Translations under genes and position numbers: made by a program
In this document: positions 52,832-60,848 of the stretch, piece by piece
How the letters are laid out: the number at the start of each line of letters is the position of its first letter
Numbering within the stretch: the stretch's first letter is position 1
Assembly (NCBI RefSeq): GCF_028473145.1
Contig: NZ_CP092370.1
Span: forward strand, 2,232,001-2,296,000
Direction: 5' to 3'
Origin: Flavobacterium sp. CBA20B-1
Lineage (GTDB): Bacteria > Bacteroidota > Bacteroidia > Flavobacteriales > Flavobacteriaceae
DNA: 64,000 nt
Notes under the pieces: model-generated
Database searches by the model: none
Told to the model about the DNA's origin: nothing
The model's input: only the letters and a program-made list of their open reading frames with translations

Positions 52832-54226
52832 CTAATGCGAACTCAACATGTTTTTGGGGTCTAAATATCGGTCTAATTCTTCTTTGGTAAGAATGTTTTG
52901 CTCTAAAATCAAGTCATATACACTTCGATTTTCTTCCAGGGCTTGTTTGGCAATTTTTGTGCTGTTTTTATAACCAATGATAGGGTTTAAAGCAGTAACA
53001 ATGCCAATACTATTTTGCACTTCCGCTCGTAAATGTTCGGTATTAGCAGTTATTCCGTCCACGCATTCAATGCGTAAGGTATCAATGGCATTCGTTAAAA
53101 TTTCAATCGATTCAAAAATCGTTAAAGCAATAATGGGTTCCATAACGTTTAATTGCAATTGACCAGCCTCTGCAGCCAAGCAAACCGTTGTTTCGTTGCC
53201 AATTACTTTAAAGCACACTTGGTTGACCACTTCGGGAATCACGGGATTCACTTTTCCAGGCATGATCGATGAACCGGGTTGTTTGGGAGGTAAATTAATT
53301 TCATATAAACCAGTTCGGGGACCAGATGCCAATAAGCGCAAATCGTTGCATATTTTGGATAGTTTAATGGCTAATTTTTTTAAAGCACCGGCATATGCAA
53401 CAAAGCTGCTGGTGTCAGACGTTGCTTCTACTAAATTCTCTGCCATTTTCACAGGTTCATTTAGTAAGGTTGCTAATTTTTCAGCACATAACTGTGCGTA
53501 TCCTTTCGGAGCGTTCAGTCCTGTGCCAATAGCTGTTGCACCCATATTCACTTCCAAAAATTGATAGGCTTGTTCCTGCAAATAAGGAATTTCTTTCTTT
53601 AATGTAAAAGCAAAAGCTTCAAATTCTTGACCTAAAGTCATTGGTACAGCATCTTGCAGTTGGGTACGCCCCATTTTTATTACGTTTTCAAATTCTTTTG
53701 CCTTGCGATCCAATGCAAAGAATAACTTTTCTAACGCATTCGTTATTTCTTTTGAAGATTGAAACAAAGCCAATTTTAAAGCAGTAGGGTAGGTGTCGTT
53801 GGTAGATTGGGAGAGATTCACATGATCGTTTGGCGAGCAATATTGGTATTCGCCTTTTTTATGCCCCATTTTCTCCAAAGCAATATTTGCAATAACCTCG
53901 TTGGCATTCATGTTTACCGATGTACCTGCACCACCTTGAATCATGTCAATTGGAAACTCGTTGAGGTACTGATCCTTCAAAATATCCAAACATGCTTGCG
54001 AGATCGCCTCTTTTAAATCATCTTTTATTAAGCCTAGTTCAAAATTGGTTTCAACAGCTGCTAATTTTACAACAGCTAATGATTTTATAAAAATCGGATA
54101 GTGATTTAATTTATAGTTTGATATTTTGAAATTTTGAATGGCGCGCTGAGTTTGCACACCATAATAAGCATTTACGGGAACTTGTAAATCGCCTAATAAG
54201 TCTGTTTCTATACGAAAAGAAGTCAT
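52832..54226 (-). CDS. aspA: Aspartate ammonia-lyase
   Basis: The protein has 464 residues and deaminates aspartate reversibly to fumarate. The fumarase/aspartase superfamily signature GSSIMPGKVNPVIPE is present, with the upstream MIQGGAGTSVNMNANEVI, SQSTNDTYPTALKL and GRTQLQDAVPMTLGQEF blocks. The order and length fit AspA. The start (MTSFRIETDLLGDLQVP) is typical. It is a single-gene unit. Fumarate can enter the TCA cycle through the Sdh complex in the same window. Confidence 0.94.
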   Translation of the reverse strand: MTSFRIETDLLGDLQVPVNAYYGVQTQRAIQNFKISNYKLNHYPIFIKSLAVVKLAAVETNFELGLIKDDLKEAISQACLDILKDQYLNEFPIDMIQGGAGTSVNMNANEVIANIALEKMGHKKGEYQYCSPNDHVNLSQSTNDTYPTALKLALFQSSKEITNALEKLFFALDRKAKEFENVIKMGRTQLQDAVPMTLGQEFEAFAFTLKKEIPYLQEQAYQFLEVNMGATAIGTGLNAPKGYAQLCAEKLATLLNEPVKMAENLVEATSDTSSFVAYAGALKKLAIKLSKICNDLRLLASGPRTGLYEINLPPKQPGSSIMPGKVNPVIPEVVNQVCFKVIGNETTVCLAAEAGQLQLNVMEPIIALTIFESIEILTNAIDTLRIECVDGITANTEHLRAEVQNSIGIVTALNPIIGYKNSTKIAKQALEENRSVYDLILEQNILTKEELDRYLDPKNMLSSH

Positions 54227-54300
54227 ACTTTTTTTATTTAAAAGTACAAAAATTGATTTGGTTAGCAGTATTTTTCAACAGAATATTAACAAAATTTTAC

Positions 54301-54657
54301 TTAAAAGAAATAATAAGCGTTCGGAATATGGTTTATTTCGGTTGTTTTTCCAATGATTACCGAAATAATATCCAAGCTCACTTCTAAGTCTAAATCTTTT
54401 TCTTGAATGTAGGCATTGGTTGCCTCTAAAATCAATTTGATTTTTTTGTTGTTTACAAAGCTTTCCGGTTCTCCATAATCGGTAGAAGTGCGTGTTTTTA
54501 CTTCGATTATTGCTAAAAGATGATCTTTGGTGGCAATAATGTCGATTTCGGCTTTTTTATAGCGATAGTTTGTTTCTAAAATGGTGTAGCCATTCATTTG
54601 TAAATACTCTTGGGCTAATCGTTCCCCTTTTGTGCCAATATCATTGTGTGTTGCCAT
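54301..54657 (-). CDS. YraN family protein (UPF0102, endonuclease-like)
   Basis: The protein has 118 residues. It has the restriction-endonuclease-like fold pattern GTKGERLAQEYLQMNGYTILETNYRYKKAEIDIIATKDHLLAIIEVKTRT, with Asp, Glu-x-Lys in the expected order (D-I and E-V-K). The family is often near the DNA-processing genes, but the role is unproven. The start overlaps the end of the LD-carboxypeptidase gene as TAATG. Confidence 0.88.
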   Translation of the reverse strand: MATHNDIGTKGERLAQEYLQMNGYTILETNYRYKKAEIDIIATKDHLLAIIEVKTRTSTDYGEPESFVNNKKIKLILEATNAYIQEKDLDLEVSLDIISVIIGKTTEINHIPNAYYFF

Positions 54658-55553
54658 TATATGTATTTTAAAATGGTGGCGTTTTCAGTAATAGCAAGCG
54701 AAACGGTTGTTCCTAATTTCAATGCACGATTGTCAGGTATATGTCCTGCGGGAAAATCAAAACAAATAGGAAAATCGAATTCTTTACACAAATCCAAAAC
54801 AATTTGCCTTACATCATATCCAAACGGAATTTGGTTGTCATGCATATCGGTCATTCCCCCTATGATTAATCCATTCAAACCATCGAAATAGCCATTGCGT
54901 TTTAAATTGTAAAACATACGGTCTATGTGATACAAATATTCATCTAAATCTTCCAAATACAAAATTTTTCCGTTCGTATTGATGGATGATTTTGATCCTA
55001 AAAGACTATAAATAATCGATAAATTTCCGCCTACTAACGCGCCTTCTGCCGCACCTAATTTGTTGCTTGGGTTCGATGGGATTTCAATTTGATAATCTTC
55101 GTTAAACAACGCCTGACGCAATGTTTCTTTAGCTTCGGATAATGCTTTGGGCACAGAATACGGCATAATGGCATGAAAAGTTGCCACGCCTAAATTGTGA
55201 ATATGGCTGTGCAAAACCGTAATGTCGCTAAAACCAATAATCCACTTAGGGTGCTTTAAAAATTTTGAAAAGTCAATGGAATCGATAATTCGCACCGTTC
55301 CGTATCCGCCTCTTGCAATCCAAATAGCTTTTATGTTGGGGTTGTCTAACATTCGTTGCAAATCGTCTGTGCGCTGCTGGTCGGTTCCGCCTAATTGGTT
55401 CACATTCACATCGATTGTTGCTCCTAATTCAACCAACAAACCCCACGATTGTAATAGTTCTATGGCTGGTTGAGCAGCTTCACTCGAAAAACTTCTTGCG
55501 GTACAAATTATTCCTACCGTATCGCCTTTTTGTAAATATGGTGGTTGTATCAT
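54657..55553 (-). CDS. LD-carboxypeptidase (S66 family)
   Basis: The protein has 298 residues and removes the terminal D-alanine of murein tetrapeptides, recycling peptidoglycan. The S66 serine region is KWIIGFSDITVLHSHIHNLG. The RGGYGTVRIID segment, LEDLDEYLYHIDRM and the late FPAGHIPDNRALKLG (His) complete the family pattern. No signal peptide is visible, so it acts in the cytosol. The start at 55553 (MIQPPYLQKGDTVGI) is the family-like one; a more upstream ATG adds an unlikely extension. Confidence 0.9.
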   Translation of the reverse strand: MIQPPYLQKGDTVGIICTARSFSSEAAQPAIELLQSWGLLVELGATIDVNVNQLGGTDQQRTDDLQRMLDNPNIKAIWIARGGYGTVRIIDSIDFSKFLKHPKWIIGFSDITVLHSHIHNLGVATFHAIMPYSVPKALSEAKETLRQALFNEDYQIEIPSNPSNKLGAAEGALVGGNLSIIYSLLGSKSSINTNGKILYLEDLDEYLYHIDRMFYNLKRNGYFDGLNGLIIGGMTDMHDNQIPFGYDVRQIVLDLCKEFDFPICFDFPAGHIPDNRALKLGTTVSLAITENATILKYI

Positions 55554-55653
55554 ATTTTTGTTTTCAACAAATTTATAAAACTGCAAAGAATCTTTATCAA
55601 AACAAATAACATTTCTTTAAGTTTTATTGATTTTCATCTGTCGTTAAAAATGA

Positions 55654-55661
55654 TTAATTTT
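55654..55661 (+). promoter_or_regulatory. -7 promoter element of the bacilliredoxin gene
   Basis: TAATTTTG matches TAnnTTTG and lies 25 nt before the ATG at 55687. Confidence 0.45.
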
Positions 55662-55686
55662 GTGGATAATTATTAAACATAAAAAT

Positions 55687-56097
55687 ATGTATCCAGAAGA
55701 AATAGTAAAACCCATGCAAGAAGAATTAACTTCAGCAGGTTTTGAAGCATTATATACAGCAGATGAAGTTACAAATGCATTGGCAAAAGACGGAACCACT
55801 CTAGTTGTAGTGAACTCGGTTTGCGGTTGTGCGACTCGTAATGCGCGCCCGGGAGCAATCATGAGTTTAGGCAACGACAAAAAACCGGCACAGATTGTAA
55901 CGGTTTTTGCAGGTGTTCACAAAGAAGCTGTTGACACCGCACGCGAAAAAATGTTTCCTTTTCCACCATCATCGCCTTCAATGGCTTTGTTTAAAAATGG
56001 CGAATTGGTTCACATGTTAGAGCGTCACCATATTGAAGGGCATCCAGCAGATGTTATTGCTGAGAATTTGAAGGAAGCATACAATGAATATTGTTAA
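55687..56097 (+). CDS. BrxA/BrxB family bacilliredoxin
   Basis: The protein has 136 residues. The thioredoxin-like fold carries the CGC redox motif at residues 46-48 (VVNSVCGCATRNARPG). The rest of the family pattern follows: VTVFAGVHKEAVDTAREKMFPFPPSSPSMALFKNGELVHMLERHHIEGHPADVI. BrxA/B proteins remove bacillithiol from oxidised protein thiols, so this suggests that bacillithiol is used here. The start at 55687 (MYPEEIVKPM) is the conserved one; an upstream in-frame ATG at 55660 lies in the promoter. Confidence 0.93.
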   Translation: MYPEEIVKPMQEELTSAGFEALYTADEVTNALAKDGTTLVVVNSVCGCATRNARPGAIMSLGNDKKPAQIVTVFAGVHKEAVDTAREKMFPFPPSSPSMALFKNGELVHMLERHHIEGHPADVIAENLKEAYNEYC

Positions 56098-56116
56098 TTT
56101 GTATGCCAAATAACAT

Positions 56117-56150
56117 AAAAATCTACTGAATTTCGGTAGATTTTTTTTTT
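56117..56150 (+). terminator. Terminator between the bacilliredoxin and plsC genes
   Basis: AAATCTAC and GTAGATTT form a stem, extended by GAA/TTC pairing with a G-U pair, and are followed by a run of T. Confidence 0.8.
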
Positions 56151-56154
56151 GTTG

Positions 56155-56162
56155 TATATTTG
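56155..56162 (+). promoter_or_regulatory. -7 promoter element of the plsC gene
   Basis: TATATTTG is an exact TAnnTTTG match, 17 nt before the GTG start at 56180. Confidence 0.5.
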
Positions 56163-56179
56163 AACATAAATTGTAACAA

Positions 56180-56911
56180 GTGCACAAGATTTTATCTTAT
56201 CCGTTAAGTATTGTATATTATTTATTCTTAAGTTTAAGTTTGTTGTTGTTTCATCCCATACAGTGGGTTTGCTTGAAATTGTTTGGCTATCAAGCCCATA
56301 AAACCAGTGTAGATATTTTGCAATGGTTTCTAATGCGCAGCGCCAACATTTTGGGAACAACATTTAATGTGGAAGGACGTGAGAAATTGCCACAGAACAA
56401 ACCAATCATCTATGTATCAAATCATCAATCGATGTTTGATATTGTATCGATTATATGGTTTTTAAGAGCAACACATCCAAAATTTGTAAGTAAAAAAGAA
56501 TTGGGAAAAGGCATACCAAGTGTGTCGTTCAATCTAAAATACGGTGGGTCGGTTTTAATTGATCGAAACGACCCCAAACAAGCATTACCCGCCATAAAAG
56601 GCTTGGGTGAATACATACAGAAGCACAACCGTTCGGCAGTGATTTTTCCAGAAGGAACACGCTCTAAAACCGGAAAGCCAAAGCGTTTTTCAGAAAACGG
56701 TGTGAAAATGCTTTGTAAATTTGCTCCTGATGCGTATGTAGTGCCTTTAACAATTAACAACTCGTGGAAAATGTTTCGGTTTGGAATGTTTCCAATGGGC
56801 TTGGGAAGCGCCCTAAAATTGCAAGTTCATGACGCCATGAAAGTAAGCGATTTTGATTTTGTAACATTGTTTCAAAAAACGGAAGAAGCAATTGTTTCAT
56901 CAATAAAATAA
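56180..56911 (+). CDS. plsC: 1-acyl-sn-glycerol-3-phosphate acyltransferase
   Basis: The protein has 243 residues and adds the second acyl chain to lysophosphatidic acid, forming phosphatidic acid at the inner membrane. The N-terminal hydrophobic segment anchors it. The acyltransferase motifs are complete: the NHQSMFD H-x4-D (His82, Asp87) and FPEGTRSKTGKPKRF near residue 155. The start codon is GTG at 56180, chosen because the promoter lies just upstream and the hydrophobic anchor begins there. The next gene, an acyl-ACP desaturase, fits lipid synthesis. Confidence 0.92.
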   Translation: MHKILSYPLSIVYYLFLSLSLLLFHPIQWVCLKLFGYQAHKTSVDILQWFLMRSANILGTTFNVEGREKLPQNKPIIYVSNHQSMFDIVSIIWFLRATHPKFVSKKELGKGIPSVSFNLKYGGSVLIDRNDPKQALPAIKGLGEYIQKHNRSAVIFPEGTRSKTGKPKRFSENGVKMLCKFAPDAYVVPLTINNSWKMFRFGMFPMGLGSALKLQVHDAMKVSDFDFVTLFQKTEEAIVSSIK

Positions 56912-56943
56912 CGCAACAAAAGTTGTATAAAAAAATTATTAAA

Positions 56944-57948
56944 ATGTCTATTCAAAATGTTCGATTAGAAGTAATGCAGTTCTTGGAAAAGAACATAGAT
57001 ACTTTTGTGCAGAATTATTTAATCCCTGTAGAAAAAATTTGGCAGCCTTCTGACATGCTACCTGATGCGCGCAATGAAAACTTTCTAGAAGAAGTTCGCG
57101 AATTACAAGCGTATGCCAAAGAATTACCTTATGATTTTTGGGTGGTTTTAGTGGGCGATACCATTACCGAAGAAGCATTGCCTACCTATGAATCGTGGTT
57201 AATGGATGTGGAAGGTGTAGATCAAAGAGGTGGTGAAGATGGCGATGGAAACGGATGGGCAAAATGGATCCGTCATTGGACAGGTGAAGAAAACCGTCAT
57301 GGCGACTTGCTAAATAGATATTTGTATTTGTCTGGTAGGGTAAACATGCGCGAGGTGGAAATGACCACTCACCATTTAATCAACGATGGTTTTGACCCTG
57401 GAACAGACCGCGATCCTTACAAAAACTTTGTATTTACTAGTTTCCAAGAGTTAGCAACGTATGTTTCGCACAACCGCGTGGCGCAAATGGCAAAAAAATA
57501 CGGCGACCACAAACTATCAAAAATATGCAAACTGATTGCAGGCGATGAAATGCGCCATCATCATGCATATTCCGAATTTGTAGAACGCATTTTTCAGGTA
57601 GATCCTTCAGAAATGATGAAAGCTTTTCATTATATGATGAAAAGAAAAATCACCATGCCTGCTAATTTAATCCGCGAATCGGGTGGGGCAATCGGAGATG
57701 CTTTTCACAACTTCTCAGAATCGGCACAAAGAATAGGTGTTTATACCTCTATGGATTATGTGGATATTCTAAATAAGTTGATCAAACGTTGGGAAATAGA
57801 CAAGATTACCAACCTAACAGATGAAGCCGAAAAAGCAAGAGACTATTTAATGAAACTTCCAGACCGAATGGCAAAATTAGCCGATCGTATGAAGATTTCA
57901 GATGAATCACATATTTTTAAATGGGTAACCCCCGCAATTGTAAAATAA
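56944..57948 (+). CDS. Acyl-ACP desaturase (fatty acid desaturase type 2)
   Basis: The protein has 334 residues and inserts a cis double bond into acyl-ACP with a di-iron centre. The iron-ligand motifs are EENRHG and DEMRHHHAYSEF, separated by the usual distance, with YESWLMDVEGVDQRGG and WAKWIRHWTGEENRHG. It belongs to the soluble ferritin-like family otherwise common in plants and actinobacteria. The start at 56944 (MSIQNVRLEVMQFLEKN) is preferred over an upstream ATG. It is next to plsC, fitting membrane-lipid synthesis. Confidence 0.93.
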   Translation: MSIQNVRLEVMQFLEKNIDTFVQNYLIPVEKIWQPSDMLPDARNENFLEEVRELQAYAKELPYDFWVVLVGDTITEEALPTYESWLMDVEGVDQRGGEDGDGNGWAKWIRHWTGEENRHGDLLNRYLYLSGRVNMREVEMTTHHLINDGFDPGTDRDPYKNFVFTSFQELATYVSHNRVAQMAKKYGDHKLSKICKLIAGDEMRHHHAYSEFVERIFQVDPSEMMKAFHYMMKRKITMPANLIRESGGAIGDAFHNFSESAQRIGVYTSMDYVDILNKLIKRWEIDKITNLTDEAEKARDYLMKLPDRMAKLADRMKISDESHIFKWVTPAIVK

Positions 57949-57956
57949 CAAAAAGC

Positions 57957-57980
57957 AGCCGATAGAAATATCGGCTTTTT
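57957..57980 (+). terminator. Terminator of the desaturase gene
   Basis: AGCCGATA and TATCGGCT form an 8-bp stem around GAAA and are followed by T residues. Confidence 0.85.
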
Positions 57981-57996
57981 TAATCGTTTTCTTCAA

Positions 57997-58641
57997 ATGG
58001 ATTACATCACTCAAACAGTAAATTTTGTAAAAAAAGAGTTAGAAGGTGCAGAAGCTGGGCATGACTGGTTCCACATTCAACGGGTTTATAAAAATGCGTT
58101 AACCTTGTTAAAAACCGAACAAGCCAATGAGCAAGTTGTTGTTTTAGGAGCATTGTTGCACGATATTGCCGATAGTAAGTTTCACAATGGCGATGAAACT
58201 ATTGGTCCTAAAAAAGCACGCAACTTTATGGCGTCTATTAATATTAAGGAAGATGTGCAAGCACATGTGGTGAAAATCATCGAGAATATTTCGTTTAAAG
58301 GCGGAAATTTCAACAGAACATTTCATTCCAAAGAGTTAGAAATTGTTCAAGATGCCGATCGTTTAGATGCCATTGGAGCCATTGGTATTGCCCGAACTTT
58401 TAATTATGGAGGCTATAAAAACAATGCTATGCACAACCCCGAAATAGCGCCCAAATTAAAAATGACCAAAGAGGAATACAAACACCATAAAGGCACAACA
58501 ATTAATCATTTTTATGAAAAACTATTGCTTTTAAAAGACTTAATGAATACCCAAACAGGAAAAGAAATGGCGGCAAACCGTCACCGTTATATGGAAGGTT
58601 TTCTAGAGCAATTTTTTAATGAGTGGGAAGGGAAAGTGTAA
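57997..58641 (+). CDS. HD-domain phosphohydrolase
   Basis: The protein has 214 residues. The HD-type metal site has GHDWFHIQRV, LGALLHDIADSKFHN and VQDADRLDAIGAIGIA. The end carries KEEYKHHKGTTINHFYEKLLLLKDLMNT. This pattern matches the YedJ/YpgQ group of HD proteins, thought to be nucleotidases or pyrophosphohydrolases; the substrate is unknown. It is separated from the desaturase by a terminator and has no strong promoter in its short leader. Confidence 0.88.
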   Translation: MDYITQTVNFVKKELEGAEAGHDWFHIQRVYKNALTLLKTEQANEQVVVLGALLHDIADSKFHNGDETIGPKKARNFMASINIKEDVQAHVVKIIENISFKGGNFNRTFHSKELEIVQDADRLDAIGAIGIARTFNYGGYKNNAMHNPEIAPKLKMTKEEYKHHKGTTINHFYEKLLLLKDLMNTQTGKEMAANRHRYMEGFLEQFFNEWEGKV

Positions 58642-58768
58642 AGCTCTCACCTAGTTTTATACATTTTGCAATACCTACTGTTTTTATGATAGGGGTGTAA
58701 TTTTTTTTCATTCTGCAGATGCAAAGATATATTTGGTTCCAATGACACAAAATGTCTTTAGCTGAATG

Positions 58769-58776
58769 TATTTTTG
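58769..58776 (+). promoter_or_regulatory. -7 promoter element of the radical SAM gene
   Basis: TATTTTTG matches TAnnTTTG, 28 nt before the ATG at 58805. Confidence 0.5.
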
Positions 58777-58804
58777 AAAGATAGAAGCGTAAGGGTAAAA
58801 CAGT

Positions 58805-59857
58805 ATGAAAAAAGAAATTACAAAAGGACAAGGTGCCGTAGAAAATATTGCTAATAAATTCTTTAAACAACGCTATGAAACCTCGATTTATCAAGATGAT
58901 TATGAAGAAGAATTGGCTAAAACACAAATTTTAGAGGTATTTCCAAAAACCATAGTCAATAAAGTAAAAGGCAACAGCTTACCCTTTTTATATTCTGTAA
59001 ATCCGTATCAGGGTTGCGAACATGGTTGTGCGTATTGTTATGCCCGGCCAACGCATCAATATTGGGGATTTAGTGCCGGTGTAGATTTTGAACGAATTAT
59101 TTTGGTTAAGAAAAACGCTCCGGAACTTTTAGAGCAGTTTTTTTTAAAACGCGGTTACAAAGCATCAACTATTCAATTATCGGGAAATACTGATTGCTAC
59201 CAACCTTTAGAACGAAAATTAGAAATTACTCGCAAAATATTGCAGCTGTGTTTAGATTACCGTCATCCGGTGAGTATCATTACAAAAAACTCATTAATAC
59301 TTCGCGATTTAGATCTTTTAAAATCACTGGCAGCTAAAAATCTAGTAAATGTATCTTTAAGCATACCAACCATAAACGAGGATTTACGCAGGGTTTTAGA
59401 GCCCAGAACATCATCTGTAAAAACAAAACTAAAAGCCTTACAAACGTTATCCGAAAACAATATCCCCACGCATGTAATGGTTGCGCCGATCATTCCCGGG
59501 TTAAACAGCATGGAAATTCTGCCGATATTAAAAACAATTTCAGAAAATGGGGCACATTCTTTTGGATATACTTTGGTGGGATTAAACGATGAAGTGGAAC
59601 CTGTTTTTAAAGATTGGTTGGAAGTGCATTATCCCGATCGAAAAGAAAAAATTTTAAATCAGATTGCATCCCTGCACAAAGGTAATTTAGCCGAAAAGAA
59701 TATCGCAAAACGCAATGCAGGTAACGGAAATTTTGCCGATATGATTCACAAAACATTCGAAATTGGCAGAAAGAAATTTTTCAGTCACTCGAAATTCCCT
59801 GCGTTATCAACTGATTTGTTTGATGGAACGAAAGGCGAACAGTTGCGGTTGTTTTGA
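58805..59857 (+). CDS. PA0069-family radical SAM protein
   Basis: The protein has 350 residues. The radical-SAM [4Fe-4S] cysteines are C71, C75, C78 in NPYQGCEHGCAYCYARPTHQYWG. The middle has IQLSGNTDCYQPLERKLEITRKILQL and VSIITKNSLILRDLDLL, then ISIPTINEDLRRVLEPRTSS and GLNSMEILPIL. This is the PA0069/SplB-like family of Fe-S proteins; function unknown. Twin palindromes follow its stop, and it has its own promoter. Confidence 0.92.
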   Translation: MKKEITKGQGAVENIANKFFKQRYETSIYQDDYEEELAKTQILEVFPKTIVNKVKGNSLPFLYSVNPYQGCEHGCAYCYARPTHQYWGFSAGVDFERIILVKKNAPELLEQFFLKRGYKASTIQLSGNTDCYQPLERKLEITRKILQLCLDYRHPVSIITKNSLILRDLDLLKSLAAKNLVNVSLSIPTINEDLRRVLEPRTSSVKTKLKALQTLSENNIPTHVMVAPIIPGLNSMEILPILKTISENGAHSFGYTLVGLNDEVEPVFKDWLEVHYPDRKEKILNQIASLHKGNLAEKNIAKRNAGNGNFADMIHKTFEIGRKKFFSHSKFPALSTDLFDGTKGEQLRLF

Positions 59858-59860
59858 TAA

Positions 59861-59940
59861 AACCTGCAAGGTCTGAATGACCTTGTAGGTTTCAAATATT
59901 ACTTAATTCAAACCTACAAGATTTTAAAAATCTTGCAGGA
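59861..59940. repeat. Twin palindromes of the ACCTTGTAGGT type
   Basis: Two hairpins follow each other: AACCTGCAAGGT paired with ACCTTGTAGGTT (59861-59891), and CCTACAAGATTTT paired with AAAATCTTGCAGG (about 59912-59938). Their arms share ACCTACAAG. This is a common type of intergenic palindrome in Flavobacteriia. It also lies between two convergent genes and can act as a terminator. Confidence 0.6.
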
Positions 59941-59947
59941 TAAAAGT

Positions 59948-60685
59948 CTATCTAACTTCCAAAGCTATGCTACTTTGATTTTCTTTGTTTCCAAACCGTG
60001 CATTGTAAACATTGGTGTGTTTGTAAATATCAACGCTTTCAACATCGTTCTGATTTAACGATCGAAATGTTTCTTCGCTAACACGCACGCCATCTACAAT
60101 GTAAGTATAATTACCATTACGTGTTAAAGCTTCTGCATCTTTTAAAATGATTTCGGAATTTCTATAAACTTCTGACGGTCTCATATCGACATTAAAGACT
60201 AATGGGAATGCAACATCTACAATATGCTTTTTATTAAGTTCAATTTTTTTAACACCAACTGTATCAATAGCACATCCTATTGCTGAATGATAATTGAAAG
60301 AAATTATAACGTCAGGCAAGTCAATATCTTCTTCTTTCATCTTAATATTCAAAATATTACTCCTACGAACAGTCGCCATAATTGTTTTATACCCTTTATA
60401 AATAAACTGAATTCTATCGCCTTCACTTGCATCAAACTTGTACCTTCCTTCAACATCTGTTACTGTTTCTACATTTGTTCCTGCTAACTTTACAACAACG
60501 CCCGGAATTGGATCTCCTTGTTCAGTTTTAACAATACCTGTAATTTCTTTAAAAACATCTTGCTGAAATTTATATTGAATTAGATTTTCTAAAGATGCGG
60601 ATTTTACAGTCCAAGTAGATAGCAAAAATATTCCAAGAAAAATCGTAACGTACCTACAAAGACCAAATAGTCTGTTTATTTTCAT
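59948..60685 (-). CDS. Barrel-less TonB-receptor-like protein (regulatory and plug domains only)
   Basis: The protein has 245 residues from the start at 60685. A hydrophobic N-terminal segment (IFLGIFLLSTWTVKSASLE) is a signal or anchor. The carboxypeptidase-like domain EITGIVKTEQGDPIPGVVVKLAGTNVETVTDVEGRYKF follows, and then a plug-like section GNYTYIVDGVRVSEETFRSLNQNDVESVDIYKHTNVYNARFG. No beta barrel follows. It is complete, with its own stop, so it may be a TonB-box-type signalling or adaptor protein. Function unknown. Confidence 0.75.
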   Translation of the reverse strand: MKINRLFGLCRYVTIFLGIFLLSTWTVKSASLENLIQYKFQQDVFKEITGIVKTEQGDPIPGVVVKLAGTNVETVTDVEGRYKFDASEGDRIQFIYKGYKTIMATVRRSNILNIKMKEEDIDLPDVIISFNYHSAIGCAIDTVGVKKIELNKKHIVDVAFPLVFNVDMRPSEVYRNSEIILKDAEALTRNGNYTYIVDGVRVSEETFRSLNQNDVESVDIYKHTNVYNARFGNKENQSSIALEVR

Positions 60686-60818
60686 CTGATTTTTTACATC
60701 ATTATTTATCATATCACAACTACTTTTTCTTCTTTTATCAATAACTAACAGCAAGTTACTATTTTTATTCGAAAAAATTCAATCATAAAAAATTTTCTCT
60801 TTCTTCTTAAAAAATAAG

Positions 60819-60826
60819 TATTTTTG
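60819..60826 (+). promoter_or_regulatory. -7 promoter element of the acyl-CoA dehydrogenase gene
   Basis: TATTTTTG is an exact TAnnTTTG match, 22 nt before the ATG at 60849. Confidence 0.5.
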
Positions 60827-60848
60827 TGAGAACTAAACAATTGTAGAT

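Noticed and set aside
56094..56363. 89-codon minus-strand frame over the bacilliredoxin-plsC gap
   Set aside because: It reads through a strong terminator and the plsC start; no domain.
58616..58927. 103-codon minus-strand frame between the HD and radical SAM genes
   Set aside because: It overlaps both real genes and a promoter, and has no recognisable protein features.
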